Below are positions 56,720 through 64,000 of a stretch of DNA of 64,000 bases, piece after piece. Below the pieces are notes generated by a model that was given only the letters and a program-made list of their open reading frames with translations, was not told the origin of the DNA and made no database searches. Numbering within the stretch: the stretch's first letter is position 1; every line of letters starts with the position of its first letter. A program made the translations under genes and the position numbers. This stretch comes from Kitasatospora mediocidica KCTC 9733 (GTDB lineage: Bacteria; Actinomycetota; Actinomycetes; Streptomycetales; Streptomycetaceae): the NCBI RefSeq assembly GCF_000744225.1, contig NZ_JQLN01000007.1, positions 930,001-994,000 on the forward strand. The letters are read 5' to 3'.

Positions 56720-57607
56720 ATGCTTGACGTCCGCCGCCTGCGGCTCCTGCGCGAACTCGCCCACCGCGGCACGATCGCCGCCGTCGCCGAGGCGCTCTCC
56801 TTCAGCCCGTCCGCGGTCTCCCAGCAGCTCACCGTCCTGGAACGGGAGGCCGGGGTGCCGCTGCTGGAGCGCACCGGGCGGCGGGTGGCGCTGACACCCG
56901 CCGCGCACAACCTGGTCGCGCACGCCGAAGCCGTGCTGGCCCGCCTGGAGCTGGCCTCCGCCGAGCTCGCGGACGCCCGCCAGGGCCCGTCCGGCCCGCT
57001 GCGGATCGGCACCTTCCCCTCCGCCGCCCGGGTGGTGATCCCCCCGGCACTGGCCGCCCTGGCCGCGCTCCACCCCGGCCTGGAGCCGATGGTCGCCGAG
57101 GTGGACCCGGCCGGCGTGGCGGACCTGCTGCGGGCCGGCGAACTGGACGTCGCCCTGGTCCACGACTACGACTTCGTCCCCTCGCCGCCCGAGCCCGGGG
57201 TGCAGAGCGCACCGCTCTTCGCCGAGGCGATGTACCTCGCCACCCCACCCCCGGGCCGCGCCGCACTCGCCGAGCTCCAGGACGCCCCGTGGATCATGGC
57301 CACGCACGGCACGCTCTGCCACGCGATGGCGGTGCGGGCCTGCCAGGCGGCCGGCTTCACCCCGCGGATCCGGCACCGGGTGGACGACTTCGCCACCGTG
57401 CTCGCCCTCGTGGCGGCCGGCCAGGGCGTGGCGCTGGTACCGGAGTTGGGGGCGACGGACCCTCCCGCCGAGGTGACCCTGCGGCGGCTGGCGATGTCCC
57501 GGCGCACCGCCGTGGCGTTCCGCGAGGGCGCCGCCGACCACCCGGCCGTGGCGGCCTTCGTGGCAGCCGTCCGCACCGCCCTCCCGGCCGGCCTGCAGGG
57601 ACCCTGA
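56720..57607 (+). CDS. LysR-family transcriptional regulator
   Basis: The 295-residue protein has the N-terminal winged helix-turn-helix (residues 1-60: 'LRLLRELAHRGTIAAVAEALSFSPSAVSQQL') and a C-terminal effector-binding domain starting 'LRIGTFPSAARVVIPPAL'. LysR proteins usually control the gene divergent from them, here the DapA-like gene with asd. The effector cannot be told from sequence. Confidence 0.94.
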   Translation: MLDVRRLRLLRELAHRGTIAAVAEALSFSPSAVSQQLTVLEREAGVPLLERTGRRVALTPAAHNLVAHAEAVLARLELASAELADARQGPSGPLRIGTFPSAARVVIPPALAALAALHPGLEPMVAEVDPAGVADLLRAGELDVALVHDYDFVPSPPEPGVQSAPLFAEAMYLATPPPGRAALAELQDAPWIMATHGTLCHAMAVRACQAAGFTPRIRHRVDDFATVLALVAAGQGVALVPELGATDPPAEVTLRRLAMSRRTAVAFREGAADHPAVAAFVAAVRTALPAGLQGP

Positions 57608-57718
57608 CCCCCCGACTTACGGTGCTGTTCGCGTAACGGTTCACACCGGACCCTTCCCGGCCGGGCACATCCCCGTATACAACAACTGAGGGCAGGTCAT
57701 CTTGAGACGAGCGGGAGT

Positions 57719-58447
57719 ATGAGCGACAACCAACCTCCGGGGTACGGCTATCCGTCGGACCCGCAGAACCCGTACGGCCAGCAGGCCCCGCAGGGCGTGC
57801 CGCCGCAGAATCCCTACGACCAGCCGCCGCAGCAGCCGTACGGCTACCCGCAGCAGCCCCCGGCCGCACCCGGGTACGGCACCCCGCCGCCCGGCTACGA
57901 CCCGCAGCAGGCGCAGCAGCCCTACGCGTACCCGCAGCCCGGCCCGGGCCAGGCGCCCTACGGCCAGCCGCTGTTCGGCGCCGGCGGTCCGCCCTGGCTG
58001 GCGACCCCCGGCCAGTACGGCGGCCCGCCCCGGACGATGGCCACCGCCGGTGACCGCTTCCTGGCCCGGCTGATCGACTTGGGCGTGCTGATCGTCCCGC
58101 TGTTCCTGATCGAGTTCGTGATCGCCAGCGGTCTGGGCTCCATCGTCTCGGGCATCATCGGCGCCCTGCTGGTGTTCGGCTACGAGGCTGCGATGATGCT
58201 CACGCAGAACCAGCAGACGGTCGGCAAGAAGGTCATGAAGATCCGGGTGGTGTCGCTGGCCCACGGCGGCCGCCCGGTGGACAACGAGCTGTGGGTCCGC
58301 GCAGCCGTCTACGGCCTGCCCTCGGCGGTCTACTGCCTGGGCAGCCTGTTCGCCCTGCTCGACAGCCTGTGGCTGCTCTGGGACAAGCCGTTCCAGCAGT
58401 GCCTGCACGACAAGGCCGCCAAGACCGTGGTGGTCAAGGAGGGCTGA
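57719..58447 (+). CDS. RDD-family membrane protein with Pro/Gln/Tyr-rich N-terminus
   Basis: The 242-residue product has a low-complexity cytoplasmic leader (about residues 1-95, rich in Pro, Gln, Tyr and Gly) and an RDD domain (about 105-240) with 'TAGDRFLARLIDLGV' at its start, three membrane segments and the 'GKKVMKIRVVSL' loop. RDD proteins are of uncertain function; some move ions. The gene stands alone upstream of dnaE, with a hairpin between. Confidence 0.9.
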   Translation: MSDNQPPGYGYPSDPQNPYGQQAPQGVPPQNPYDQPPQQPYGYPQQPPAAPGYGTPPPGYDPQQAQQPYAYPQPGPGQAPYGQPLFGAGGPPWLATPGQYGGPPRTMATAGDRFLARLIDLGVLIVPLFLIEFVIASGLGSIVSGIIGALLVFGYEAAMMLTQNQQTVGKKVMKIRVVSLAHGGRPVDNELWVRAAVYGLPSAVYCLGSLFALLDSLWLLWDKPFQQCLHDKAAKTVVVKEG

Positions 58448-58466
58448 GAGCCCAGGAGTTGAGTGT

Positions 58467-58495
58467 GACGGCCGGTCCCCTGGGGGGCCGGCCGT
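58467..58495 (+). terminator. Hairpin terminator after the RDD gene
   Basis: GACGGCCGG(T)CCCC pairs with GGGGCCGGCCGTC, a 13-bp stem with one bulged T, 20 bases after the stop codon and before the dnaE promoter. Confidence 0.65.
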
Positions 58496-58596
58496 CGTTC
58501 GTGCGACGCACGGGAGTGGCGCAGCTCACAGGGGCCGGATCGCGTTAGGGTGGGAGGTCCCCATCCGGAGATCGACGTCCGAGGAGCCCTCCCCAC

Positions 58597-61500
58597 GTGG
58601 CCGACAGCTTTGTGCATCTGCATGTCCACACCGAGTATTCGATGCTGGACGGGGCAGCGAAGAACGGGAAGCTGTTCGCGGAGGCCCACCGCCAGGCGAT
58701 GCCCGCCATCGCGATGAGCGACCACGGCAACATGTTCGGTGCCTACGAGTTCTTCCAGAGCGCCAAGAAGCTCGACGGTGCCGTGAAGCCGATCATCGGC
58801 ATCGAGGCGTACGTCGCACCGGGCTCGCGCTTCCACAAGAAGCAGACCTTCTGGGCCCCCGGCGGCCAGCGGGCCAGCGGCGCCGACGGCGGCGAGGGCG
58901 GCAAGGACGTCTCCGGCGGCGGCCGCTACACCCACATGACCATGTGGGCCGAGAACGCCACCGGGCTGCGGAACCTCTTCAAGCTCTCCTCCCTGGCGTC
59001 CATGGAGGGGTACTACATGAAGCCCCGGATGGACCGCGAGCTGATCGCCGCGAACGCCACCGGGATCATCGCCACCACCGGCTGCCCCTCGGGCGAGGTG
59101 CAGACCCGCCTGCGCCTGGGCCAGTACGAGGAGGCACTCAAGGCCGCCAGCGCATACCAGGACATCTTCGGCAAGGAGAACTACTTCCTGGAGCTGATGG
59201 ACCACGACCTGTCCATCGAGCGGGACGTCCGGCTGGACCTGCTGCGGGTGGCCAAGGAGCTGAACATCCCGCTGCTGGCCACCAACGACTCGCACTACGT
59301 CACCGCCGACCAGGCGGACGCGCACGACAGCCTGCTCTGCGTCGGCGTGGGCAAGAACAAGGACGACCCGAACCGCTTCAAGTTCAACGGCAGCGGCTAC
59401 TACATCAAGACCCCCGAGGAGATGCAGGCGCTCTTCAGCGAGCTCCCGGAGGCCTGCGCCAACACCCTCGCGATCGCCGAGCGCATCCAGCCCTACGACG
59501 AGGTCTTCAACTACGTCGACCGGATGCCGCAGTTCGACGTGCCCGAGGGCGAGACGCAGGCCTCGTACCTGCGCCAGAAGATCGCCGCCGGCCTCCAGCA
59601 CCGCTACGGCGACAACCCGAGCCAGGAGGTGCTGGACCGGATCGAGTTGGAGATGGGCGTCATCTCCCCGATGGGTTTCGACGCCTACTTCCTCGTGGTC
59701 GCCGACATCTGCCAGTACGCCCGCGACAACGGCATCCCGGTCGGCCCGGGCCGCGGTTCGGCGGCCGGCTCGATGGTCTCCTACCTGACCCGGATCACCG
59801 AGCTGGACCCACTGGAGCACGATCTCCTGTTCGAGCGGTTCCTGAACCCCGAGCGCATCAACCCGCCCGACGTCGACATCGACTTCGACGACCGCCAGCG
59901 CGACCAGATGGTGCGCTATGTCACCGACAAGTACGGCGAGGCGTACACCGCCCAGGTGAACACCTTCGGCACCATCAAGGCCAAGGCAGCCGTCAAGGAC
60001 GCCAACCGGATCCTCGGCTACCCCTTCGCGATGGGCGACCGGATCACCAAGGCGATGCCGCCGGACGTGATGGGCAAGGGCGTGCCGCTGGCCGACCTGT
60101 TCGACGAGAAGCACCCGCGCTACAACGAGGGCGCCGAGATCCGCTCGCTGTACGCGAACGAGCCCGATGTCAAGAAGATCATCGACACCGGTCTCGGCAT
60201 CGAGGGCCTGATCCGCGGCACCGGCGTGCACGCCGCCGCCGTCATCCTCTCCTCCACCCCGCTGCTCGAACTCGTCCCGCTGCACAAGCGGGACAAGGAC
60301 GGCGTGATCATCACCGGCTTCGACTACCCGTCGTGCGAAGCCATGGGCCTGATCAAGATGGACTTCCTGGGTCTGCGGAACCTGGGCATCATCGACCACT
60401 GCATCAAGATCGTGAAGGCCAACCGCGGTGTCGACGTCGACATCGAGAAGATCGCGCTGGACGACCCGACCACCTACCAACTGCTGTCCCGGGGCGACAC
60501 CCTGGGCGTCTTCCAGCTCGACGGCGGGCCCATGCGCGCCCTGCTCAAGCTGATGAAGCCCACCGAGTTCGCCGACATCTCCGCCGTCTCCGCGCTGTAC
60601 CGGCCGGGCCCGATGGGCATGAACTCGCACACCAACTACGCCCTGCGCAAGAACGGCCAGCAGGACATCATCCCGATCCACCCCGAGCTGGAGGCACCGC
60701 TCTCCGAGGTCCTCGGCCCGACCTACGGTCTGATCGTCTACCAGGAGCAGGTGCAGCGAGCCGCCCAGGTGCTGGCCGGCTACAGCCTGGGACAGGCAGA
60801 CCTGCTGCGCCGCGCGATGGGCAAGAAGAAGAAGGAGGTCCTGGAGAAAGAGTTCGTCCCCTTCCACGCGGGCTGCAAGGAGCGCGGCTACTCGGACGAG
60901 GCGATCCAGGCGGTCTGGGACGTCCTGGTCCCGTTCGCCGGCTACGCGTTCAACAAATCGCACTCCGCCGCGTACGGCCTGGTCTCGTACCAGACGGCCT
61001 ACCTCAAGGCCAACTACCCGGCCGAGTACATGGCCGCCCTGCTGACCTCGGTGGCGGACGACAAGGACAAGATGGCCATCTACCTGGCGGAGTGCCGCCA
61101 GATGGGCATCAAGATCCTCTCGCCGGACGTCAACGAGTCCGTGGTCGACTTCACCGCCGTCGGCAGCGACGTCCGGTTCGGGCTCAAGGCCGTGCGCAAC
61201 GTCGGCGTCAACGTCATCGACTCGCTGGTCGCCACCCGCAAGTCCAAGGGCAAGTACTCCTCCTTCGCGGACTTCCTGGACAAGGTCGAGCTGGTGGTCT
61301 GCAACAAGCGCACCATCGACTCGCTGATCAAGGCCGGCGCCTTCGACTCCCTCGGGCACACCCGGCTGTCGCTGACCTCCGTGCACGAGAACGCGATCGA
61401 CGCCGTGACCGGCGTCAAGAAGCAGCAGGCGATCGGCCAGGACGACCTGTTCGGCGCGCTCGACACCGGCGAGGACGTGCCGGCCATCGGGCTGGACTTC

Positions 61501-62160
61501 GAACTCACCGACCGCGAGTGGCCGCGCCGCCAACTGCTCAGCCTGGAACGGGAGATGCTCGGCCTGTACGTCTCCAGTCACCCGCTGGACGGCGCCGAGC
61601 ACATCCTCTCGCGCAACCGCGACACCTCGATCGCCGAGCTGATGGGCTCGGGCCGCACCGAGGGCGAGGTCAAACTCGCCGGGCTGATCACCTCGGTGGA
61701 CCGCCGGATCAACAAGGCCGGCAACCCCTGGGCGATCATCACCCTGGCCGACCGGGACGGCTCGGTGGAGGTGCTGTTCTTCCCCGCCACGTACAACCTG
61801 ATGGCCGAGCAGATGGTCGAGGACAACGTGATCTCGGCCCGCGGCCGGCTCAACGAGCGCGACGGTTCGCTGAGCATCTTCGGCCAGGAGATCACCACCC
61901 TGGACATCTCCTCGGCCGAGCACGGCGGCAAGCCCCCGATCAAGCTGACCATCCAGGAGAAGCGGATCACCCCGCAGCTCACCTCCGAGCTCAAGCGCTC
62001 GCTGCGCGCCCACCCGGGGGACGTCCCGGTGCGGTTGCTGATGAAGGGCTCGCAGAAGAGCGTCCTGTTCGAGCTGGGCTTCATGGTGAACCCCGACAAC
62101 GGGGCCTTCGCCAGCGAGATCAAGACCCTGCTGGGCCCGGGCGCCTGGGCGATCGAATAA
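58597..62160 (+). CDS. dnaE: DNA polymerase III alpha subunit
   Basis: DnaE is the replicative DNA polymerase. The 1187-residue protein starts at GTG (ADSFVHLHVHTEYSMLDG) with the PHP domain (residues about 1-290, HLHVHTEYS and 'SDHGN'), then the polymerase palm with 'GPGRGSAAGSMVSYL' and the catalytic acidic cluster PDVDIDFDD near residues 424-432, fingers, the beta-clamp site region, a tandem helix-hairpin-helix and an OB-fold ('KLAGLITSVDRRINKAGNPWA'). It is of DnaE1 type and complete. The start is supported by GAGGAG about 12 bases upstream and by family alignment. Confidence 0.98.
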   Translation: MADSFVHLHVHTEYSMLDGAAKNGKLFAEAHRQAMPAIAMSDHGNMFGAYEFFQSAKKLDGAVKPIIGIEAYVAPGSRFHKKQTFWAPGGQRASGADGGEGGKDVSGGGRYTHMTMWAENATGLRNLFKLSSLASMEGYYMKPRMDRELIAANATGIIATTGCPSGEVQTRLRLGQYEEALKAASAYQDIFGKENYFLELMDHDLSIERDVRLDLLRVAKELNIPLLATNDSHYVTADQADAHDSLLCVGVGKNKDDPNRFKFNGSGYYIKTPEEMQALFSELPEACANTLAIAERIQPYDEVFNYVDRMPQFDVPEGETQASYLRQKIAAGLQHRYGDNPSQEVLDRIELEMGVISPMGFDAYFLVVADICQYARDNGIPVGPGRGSAAGSMVSYLTRITELDPLEHDLLFERFLNPERINPPDVDIDFDDRQRDQMVRYVTDKYGEAYTAQVNTFGTIKAKAAVKDANRILGYPFAMGDRITKAMPPDVMGKGVPLADLFDEKHPRYNEGAEIRSLYANEPDVKKIIDTGLGIEGLIRGTGVHAAAVILSSTPLLELVPLHKRDKDGVIITGFDYPSCEAMGLIKMDFLGLRNLGIIDHCIKIVKANRGVDVDIEKIALDDPTTYQLLSRGDTLGVFQLDGGPMRALLKLMKPTEFADISAVSALYRPGPMGMNSHTNYALRKNGQQDIIPIHPELEAPLSEVLGPTYGLIVYQEQVQRAAQVLAGYSLGQADLLRRAMGKKKKEVLEKEFVPFHAGCKERGYSDEAIQAVWDVLVPFAGYAFNKSHSAAYGLVSYQTAYLKANYPAEYMAALLTSVADDKDKMAIYLAECRQMGIKILSPDVNESVVDFTAVGSDVRFGLKAVRNVGVNVIDSLVATRKSKGKYSSFADFLDKVELVVCNKRTIDSLIKAGAFDSLGHTRLSLTSVHENAIDAVTGVKKQQAIGQDDLFGALDTGEDVPAIGLDFELTDREWPRRQLLSLEREMLGLYVSSHPLDGAEHILSRNRDTSIAELMGSGRTEGEVKLAGLITSVDRRINKAGNPWAIITLADRDGSVEVLFFPATYNLMAEQMVEDNVISARGRLNERDGSLSIFGQEITTLDISSAEHGGKPPIKLTIQEKRITPQLTSELKRSLRAHPGDVPVRLLMKGSQKSVLFELGFMVNPDNGAFASEIKTLLGPGAWAIE

Positions 62161-62261
62161 CTGGTTCCTCCCCCGTTCTGACCACGGCTCGTCGCACGCT
62201 AGTCTCAGCGCGCGACGAGCCGTGGAGACGCCGCGGGCCGCGCCGTCCAGAGGGGGACACC

Positions 62262-63070
62262 ATGAGCTACCCGCCACCCGCCGGCGGCTTCGCCGAACCG
62301 CCCGCCAAGACCCGCCCCGGCGGCCTGCCGGGCCTGTCGGTGCTGCTGATCGCGGACCTGGTCCTCGAACTGGCCATCCTCGGCTACGACCTGAACCAGA
62401 AGGGCGCGGCCTACCTGACCACGGCGGCCGGCTTCACCTACTCGACCTTCGCGAACGGGCCGGTGGGCTTCTTCGGCTCCGACTTCGCGGCCTGCGTGGC
62501 ACTGATCACCATGATCATCGCGGGGTTCGGCGGGCGCGGCTGGATCCGGCCCGCCGGGGCGCTGCTGCTGTCGGTGAACGCCTACGGGATGGTCCAGGTG
62601 ATCAGCGCTCAGTTCACCGGCTACGCCCACACCGAGGAGTCCTTCACCAAGCCGACCAGCAACCTACTGCTCAACCTGGACGTGATCGCCCAGATGCTGC
62701 TGGCGCTGGCCTTCGTGATCGTGGTCGCCGCGACCCGCGGCCCGGCCCGCACCGCCCGGCCGGCCTTCGTCCCCGGCCAGCCGGGCGCCTACCAGGGCTG
62801 GCAGCAGCCGCAGTTCGGCGCGACCCCGCAGCAGCAGCCGGTCGGCTACCCCGCCCCGCAGCAGCAGCAGCAGCCGCAACCGCCCGTCGGCTACCCCACC
62901 CCGCAGCAGCAACAGCAGCCCGCTGCCTTCCCGCAGCAACCGCCCCAGCCGCCGCAGCCCGGCTACGCCCCGCCGCCGCCCCCTCGGCACCCCCGCAGCA
63001 GCAGCCGCAGCAGCAGCAGCCCGGCTACGGCTACCCGGCCGCCCCCACCGACGCCCCGCCGGCGCCTTAG
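62262..63070 (+). CDS. Four-TM membrane protein with Pro/Gln tail, frameshift near the end
   Basis: ATG 62262 follows AGAGGGGGA. The product has a Pro-rich start, four membrane segments (about 25-42, 70-90, 97-115 and 138-158), and a long Pro/Gln/Tyr-rich tail. Sense leaves the first frame at the run of five C at 62979-62983: one more C would let the tail continue as SAPPQQQPQQQQPGYGYP and stop at TAG 63070. As written, the first frame runs on to 63698, antisense to the next gene, which is implausible. No family was recognised; the layout resembles the RDD gene product upstream of dnaE. Confidence 0.7.
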
Positions 63071-63077
63071 ACCGCTC

Positions 63078-63656
63078 TCAGTCCAGCTCCGCCAGGAAGT
63101 CGAGCGCCGCGGCCCAGGTCAGCTCGGCCGCCTCGGCGTCGTAGTCCGGCAGCTCGGGGTCGGTGAAGAGGTGGCCCGCGCCGCGGTAGCGGTGCACCTC
63201 CACGTCCGCACCGGCCCTGCGCAGCTGCAGGTACCAGGTGTTCAGCCAGTCCTCGCTCTCGTACAGGTCCGGCTCGGCCACGTGCAGCTGGACCGGCACC
63301 GAGGTGGTCGCGTCCTCCCGCACGTCCGAGGTGCCGTGCAGGAGCAGCAGGCCCTGGGCGTTCTCGTCCGCGAGCGCCAGGTTCTGCGCCAGCGCGCCTC
63401 CGAGCGAGAAGCCCGCGTAGACCAGCCGCCCGCCGTCGGCCAGCAGCGGACCGACCTCGGTGACGGCCCGGCGCAGCAGCTCGTCGGTGCCGACCTCATC
63501 GTGGTAGGCCATGCCCTCGTCGAGGTCGTCGTAGACCCGGCCGTAGTAGACATCCGGCACCTTCACCTGGTGGCCGGCCGCCCGCAGCCGGTCGGCTGCG
63601 GCGTGCACCGCCGGGCGCAGGCCGTAGGCGGAGTGGAAGAGGACGATCTGGGCCAC
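63078..63656 (-). CDS. Dienelactone-hydrolase-like alpha/beta hydrolase
   Basis: The 192-residue protein is a short alpha/beta hydrolase of the dienelactone hydrolase family. The nucleophile position holds Ser83 in AGFSLGG where classical dienelactone hydrolases have Cys; 'PVQLHVAEPDLYE' carries the likely acid and GAGHLFTD the His. Small Ser-type members are esterases of unknown substrate. The stop lies 7 bases from the end of the convergent membrane-protein gene. Confidence 0.88.
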   Translation of the reverse strand: MAQIVLFHSAYGLRPAVHAAADRLRAAGHQVKVPDVYYGRVYDDLDEGMAYHDEVGTDELLRRAVTEVGPLLADGGRLVYAGFSLGGALAQNLALADENAQGLLLLHGTSDVREDATTSVPVQLHVAEPDLYESEDWLNTWYLQLRRAGADVEVHRYRGAGHLFTDPELPDYDAEAAELTWAAALDFLAELD

Positions 63657-63696
63657 CGGGTGCTCCTGGGGTGTTCAACGACGTGTACCCCCTCAT

Positions 63697-63727
63697 GATC
63701 TCAGGAGACGGCTGATCTCAGGAGACG
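63697..63727. repeat. 14-bp tandem duplication at the stop of the right-edge gene
   Basis: GATCTCAGGAGACG occurs at 63697-63710 and 63714-63727 (period 17). The second copy spans the stop codon of the permease-like gene, so the gene end, including TCC-TGA, is duplicated out of frame. Confidence 0.7.
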
Positions 63728-64000
63728 ACGTCCTTGCGGGCGAAGCCCCGGACCGCCAGCGCCAGAAGGATCACCGAGTACGAGAGCGAGAGCGTCACGC
63801 CCTGGATCATGCCGCCCCACTCCAGGTGCGGCTGCAGCGCGTCCGCCCAGGCGTACTGCCAGTGCGCCGGCAGCCACTCGCGCAGGCCGCCCAGCGCCGT
63901 GATGGCGTCCAGCACCCCGGTGACGATCGAGATGAAGACCGCCCCGCCCACCGCGCCGAGCGGCGCGTCGGTCGCCGTCGAGAGGTAGAACGCCAGCGCG
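63718..64000 (-). CDS. ABC-type membrane permease, N-terminus cut by window edge
   Basis: Only the C-terminal 93 residues are visible. They contain two or three hydrophobic stretches (GGAVFISIVTGVLDAITALG, and 'SLSYSVILLALAVRGFARKDVVS' at the end). The last motif, a membrane segment followed by a short RK-rich cytoplasmic tail, and the segment 'ALQPHLEWGG' are typical of ABC-2 subunits of the BcrB/NosY kind. The start lies beyond base 64000. Confidence 0.7.
   Translation of the reverse strand, partial: ALAFYLSTATDAPLGAVGGAVFISIVTGVLDAITALGGLREWLPAHWQYAWADALQPHLEWGGMIQGVTLSLSYSVILLALAVRGFARKDVVS

Noticed and set aside
58330..62277. A minus-strand open frame of 1315 codons
   Set aside because: It mirrors dnaE and shows only the compositional bias of an antisense frame.
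62984..63698. Continuation of the Pro/Gln protein to 63698
   Set aside because: The extra 240 residues lie antisense to a complete hydrolase gene and lose the Pro/Gln character; a one-base frameshift explains the end better.

Overview
The window is high-GC chromosomal DNA from an actinomycete of the Streptomycetaceae (Streptomyces, Kitasatospora or a close relative). Signs of this are the strong G/C third-position bias, frequent GTG and TTG starts, long GC-rich hairpin terminators without U-tracts, and a gene order that, from memory, follows the pyk - gltBD - lgt - trp - his - dnaE stretch of the S. coelicolor chromosome. No tRNA, rRNA, CRISPR array, insertion sequence or phage gene was recognised.

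Layout. Positions 1-9.7 kb hold an amino-acid permease (cut by the left edge), pyruvate kinase, a three-gene operon for surface substrate-binding/VWA proteins, a small His/Gly-rich protein, an aldehyde dehydrogenase and an XRE/DUF5753 regulator. Glutamate synthase (gltB-gltD) fills 9.8-15.9 kb, with a candidate GlnR box upstream of gltB. A VIT1-type transporter, lgt, a DsbA-like thiol oxidoreductase and a MauE/DoxX redox membrane protein follow (16.4-20.0 kb). The tryptophan cluster (20.6-28.3 kb, minus strand) runs hisI, trpE, a Uma2 gene broken by an in-frame amber codon, the Trp-associated membrane protein, an HGxxPAAW-like protein, a DUF2752 protein, trpC, a 47-codon trpM, trpB and trpA.

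The stretch 28.3-41.8 kb separates hisI from the rest of the histidine genes and looks accessory. It carries a frameshifted membrane-anchored protein, a DinB-like protein, a secreted peptide, a receptor-type Ser/Thr kinase with a transglycosylase-like outer domain fused to it and overlapping an FHA-like gene, an orphan sugar-type binding lipoprotein, a GT-C membrane protein, a GNAT protein, a SigE-type sigma factor with its membrane partner, and an overlapping sigma / zinc-finger anti-sigma / ABC exporter operon. The histidine operon hisD-hisC-hisB-orf49-hisH-hisA-ridA-hisF (47.6-41.8 kb) is unusually compact, with several start/stop overlaps.

From 47.7 kb onwards come a beta-helix membrane protein, a LON-domain protein, a YbaK-type deacylase, a membrane protein with an internal 33-bp repeat, an ABC-2 exporter pair, a NYN-domain protein, an asd gene behind a DapA-like aldolase and a divergent LysR regulator, an RDD protein, dnaE, a Pro/Gln-rich membrane protein with a frameshifted tail, a dienelactone-hydrolase-like protein, and an ABC-type membrane protein cut by the right edge.

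The most interesting candidates are the kinase-transglycosylase/FHA pair (30.1-32.5 kb), the sigma/ABC operon directly behind hisF, the DapA-like protein lacking the usual tyrosines, the amber-interrupted Uma2 gene inside the trp cluster, and several short repeats (21-bp tandem array at 1.6 kb; a 14-bp motif just after two unrelated stop codons). Two frameshifts, each explained by one missing C in a C-rich tract, may be sequence errors. Function calls rest on motif recognition from the translated sequence; no database search was run.
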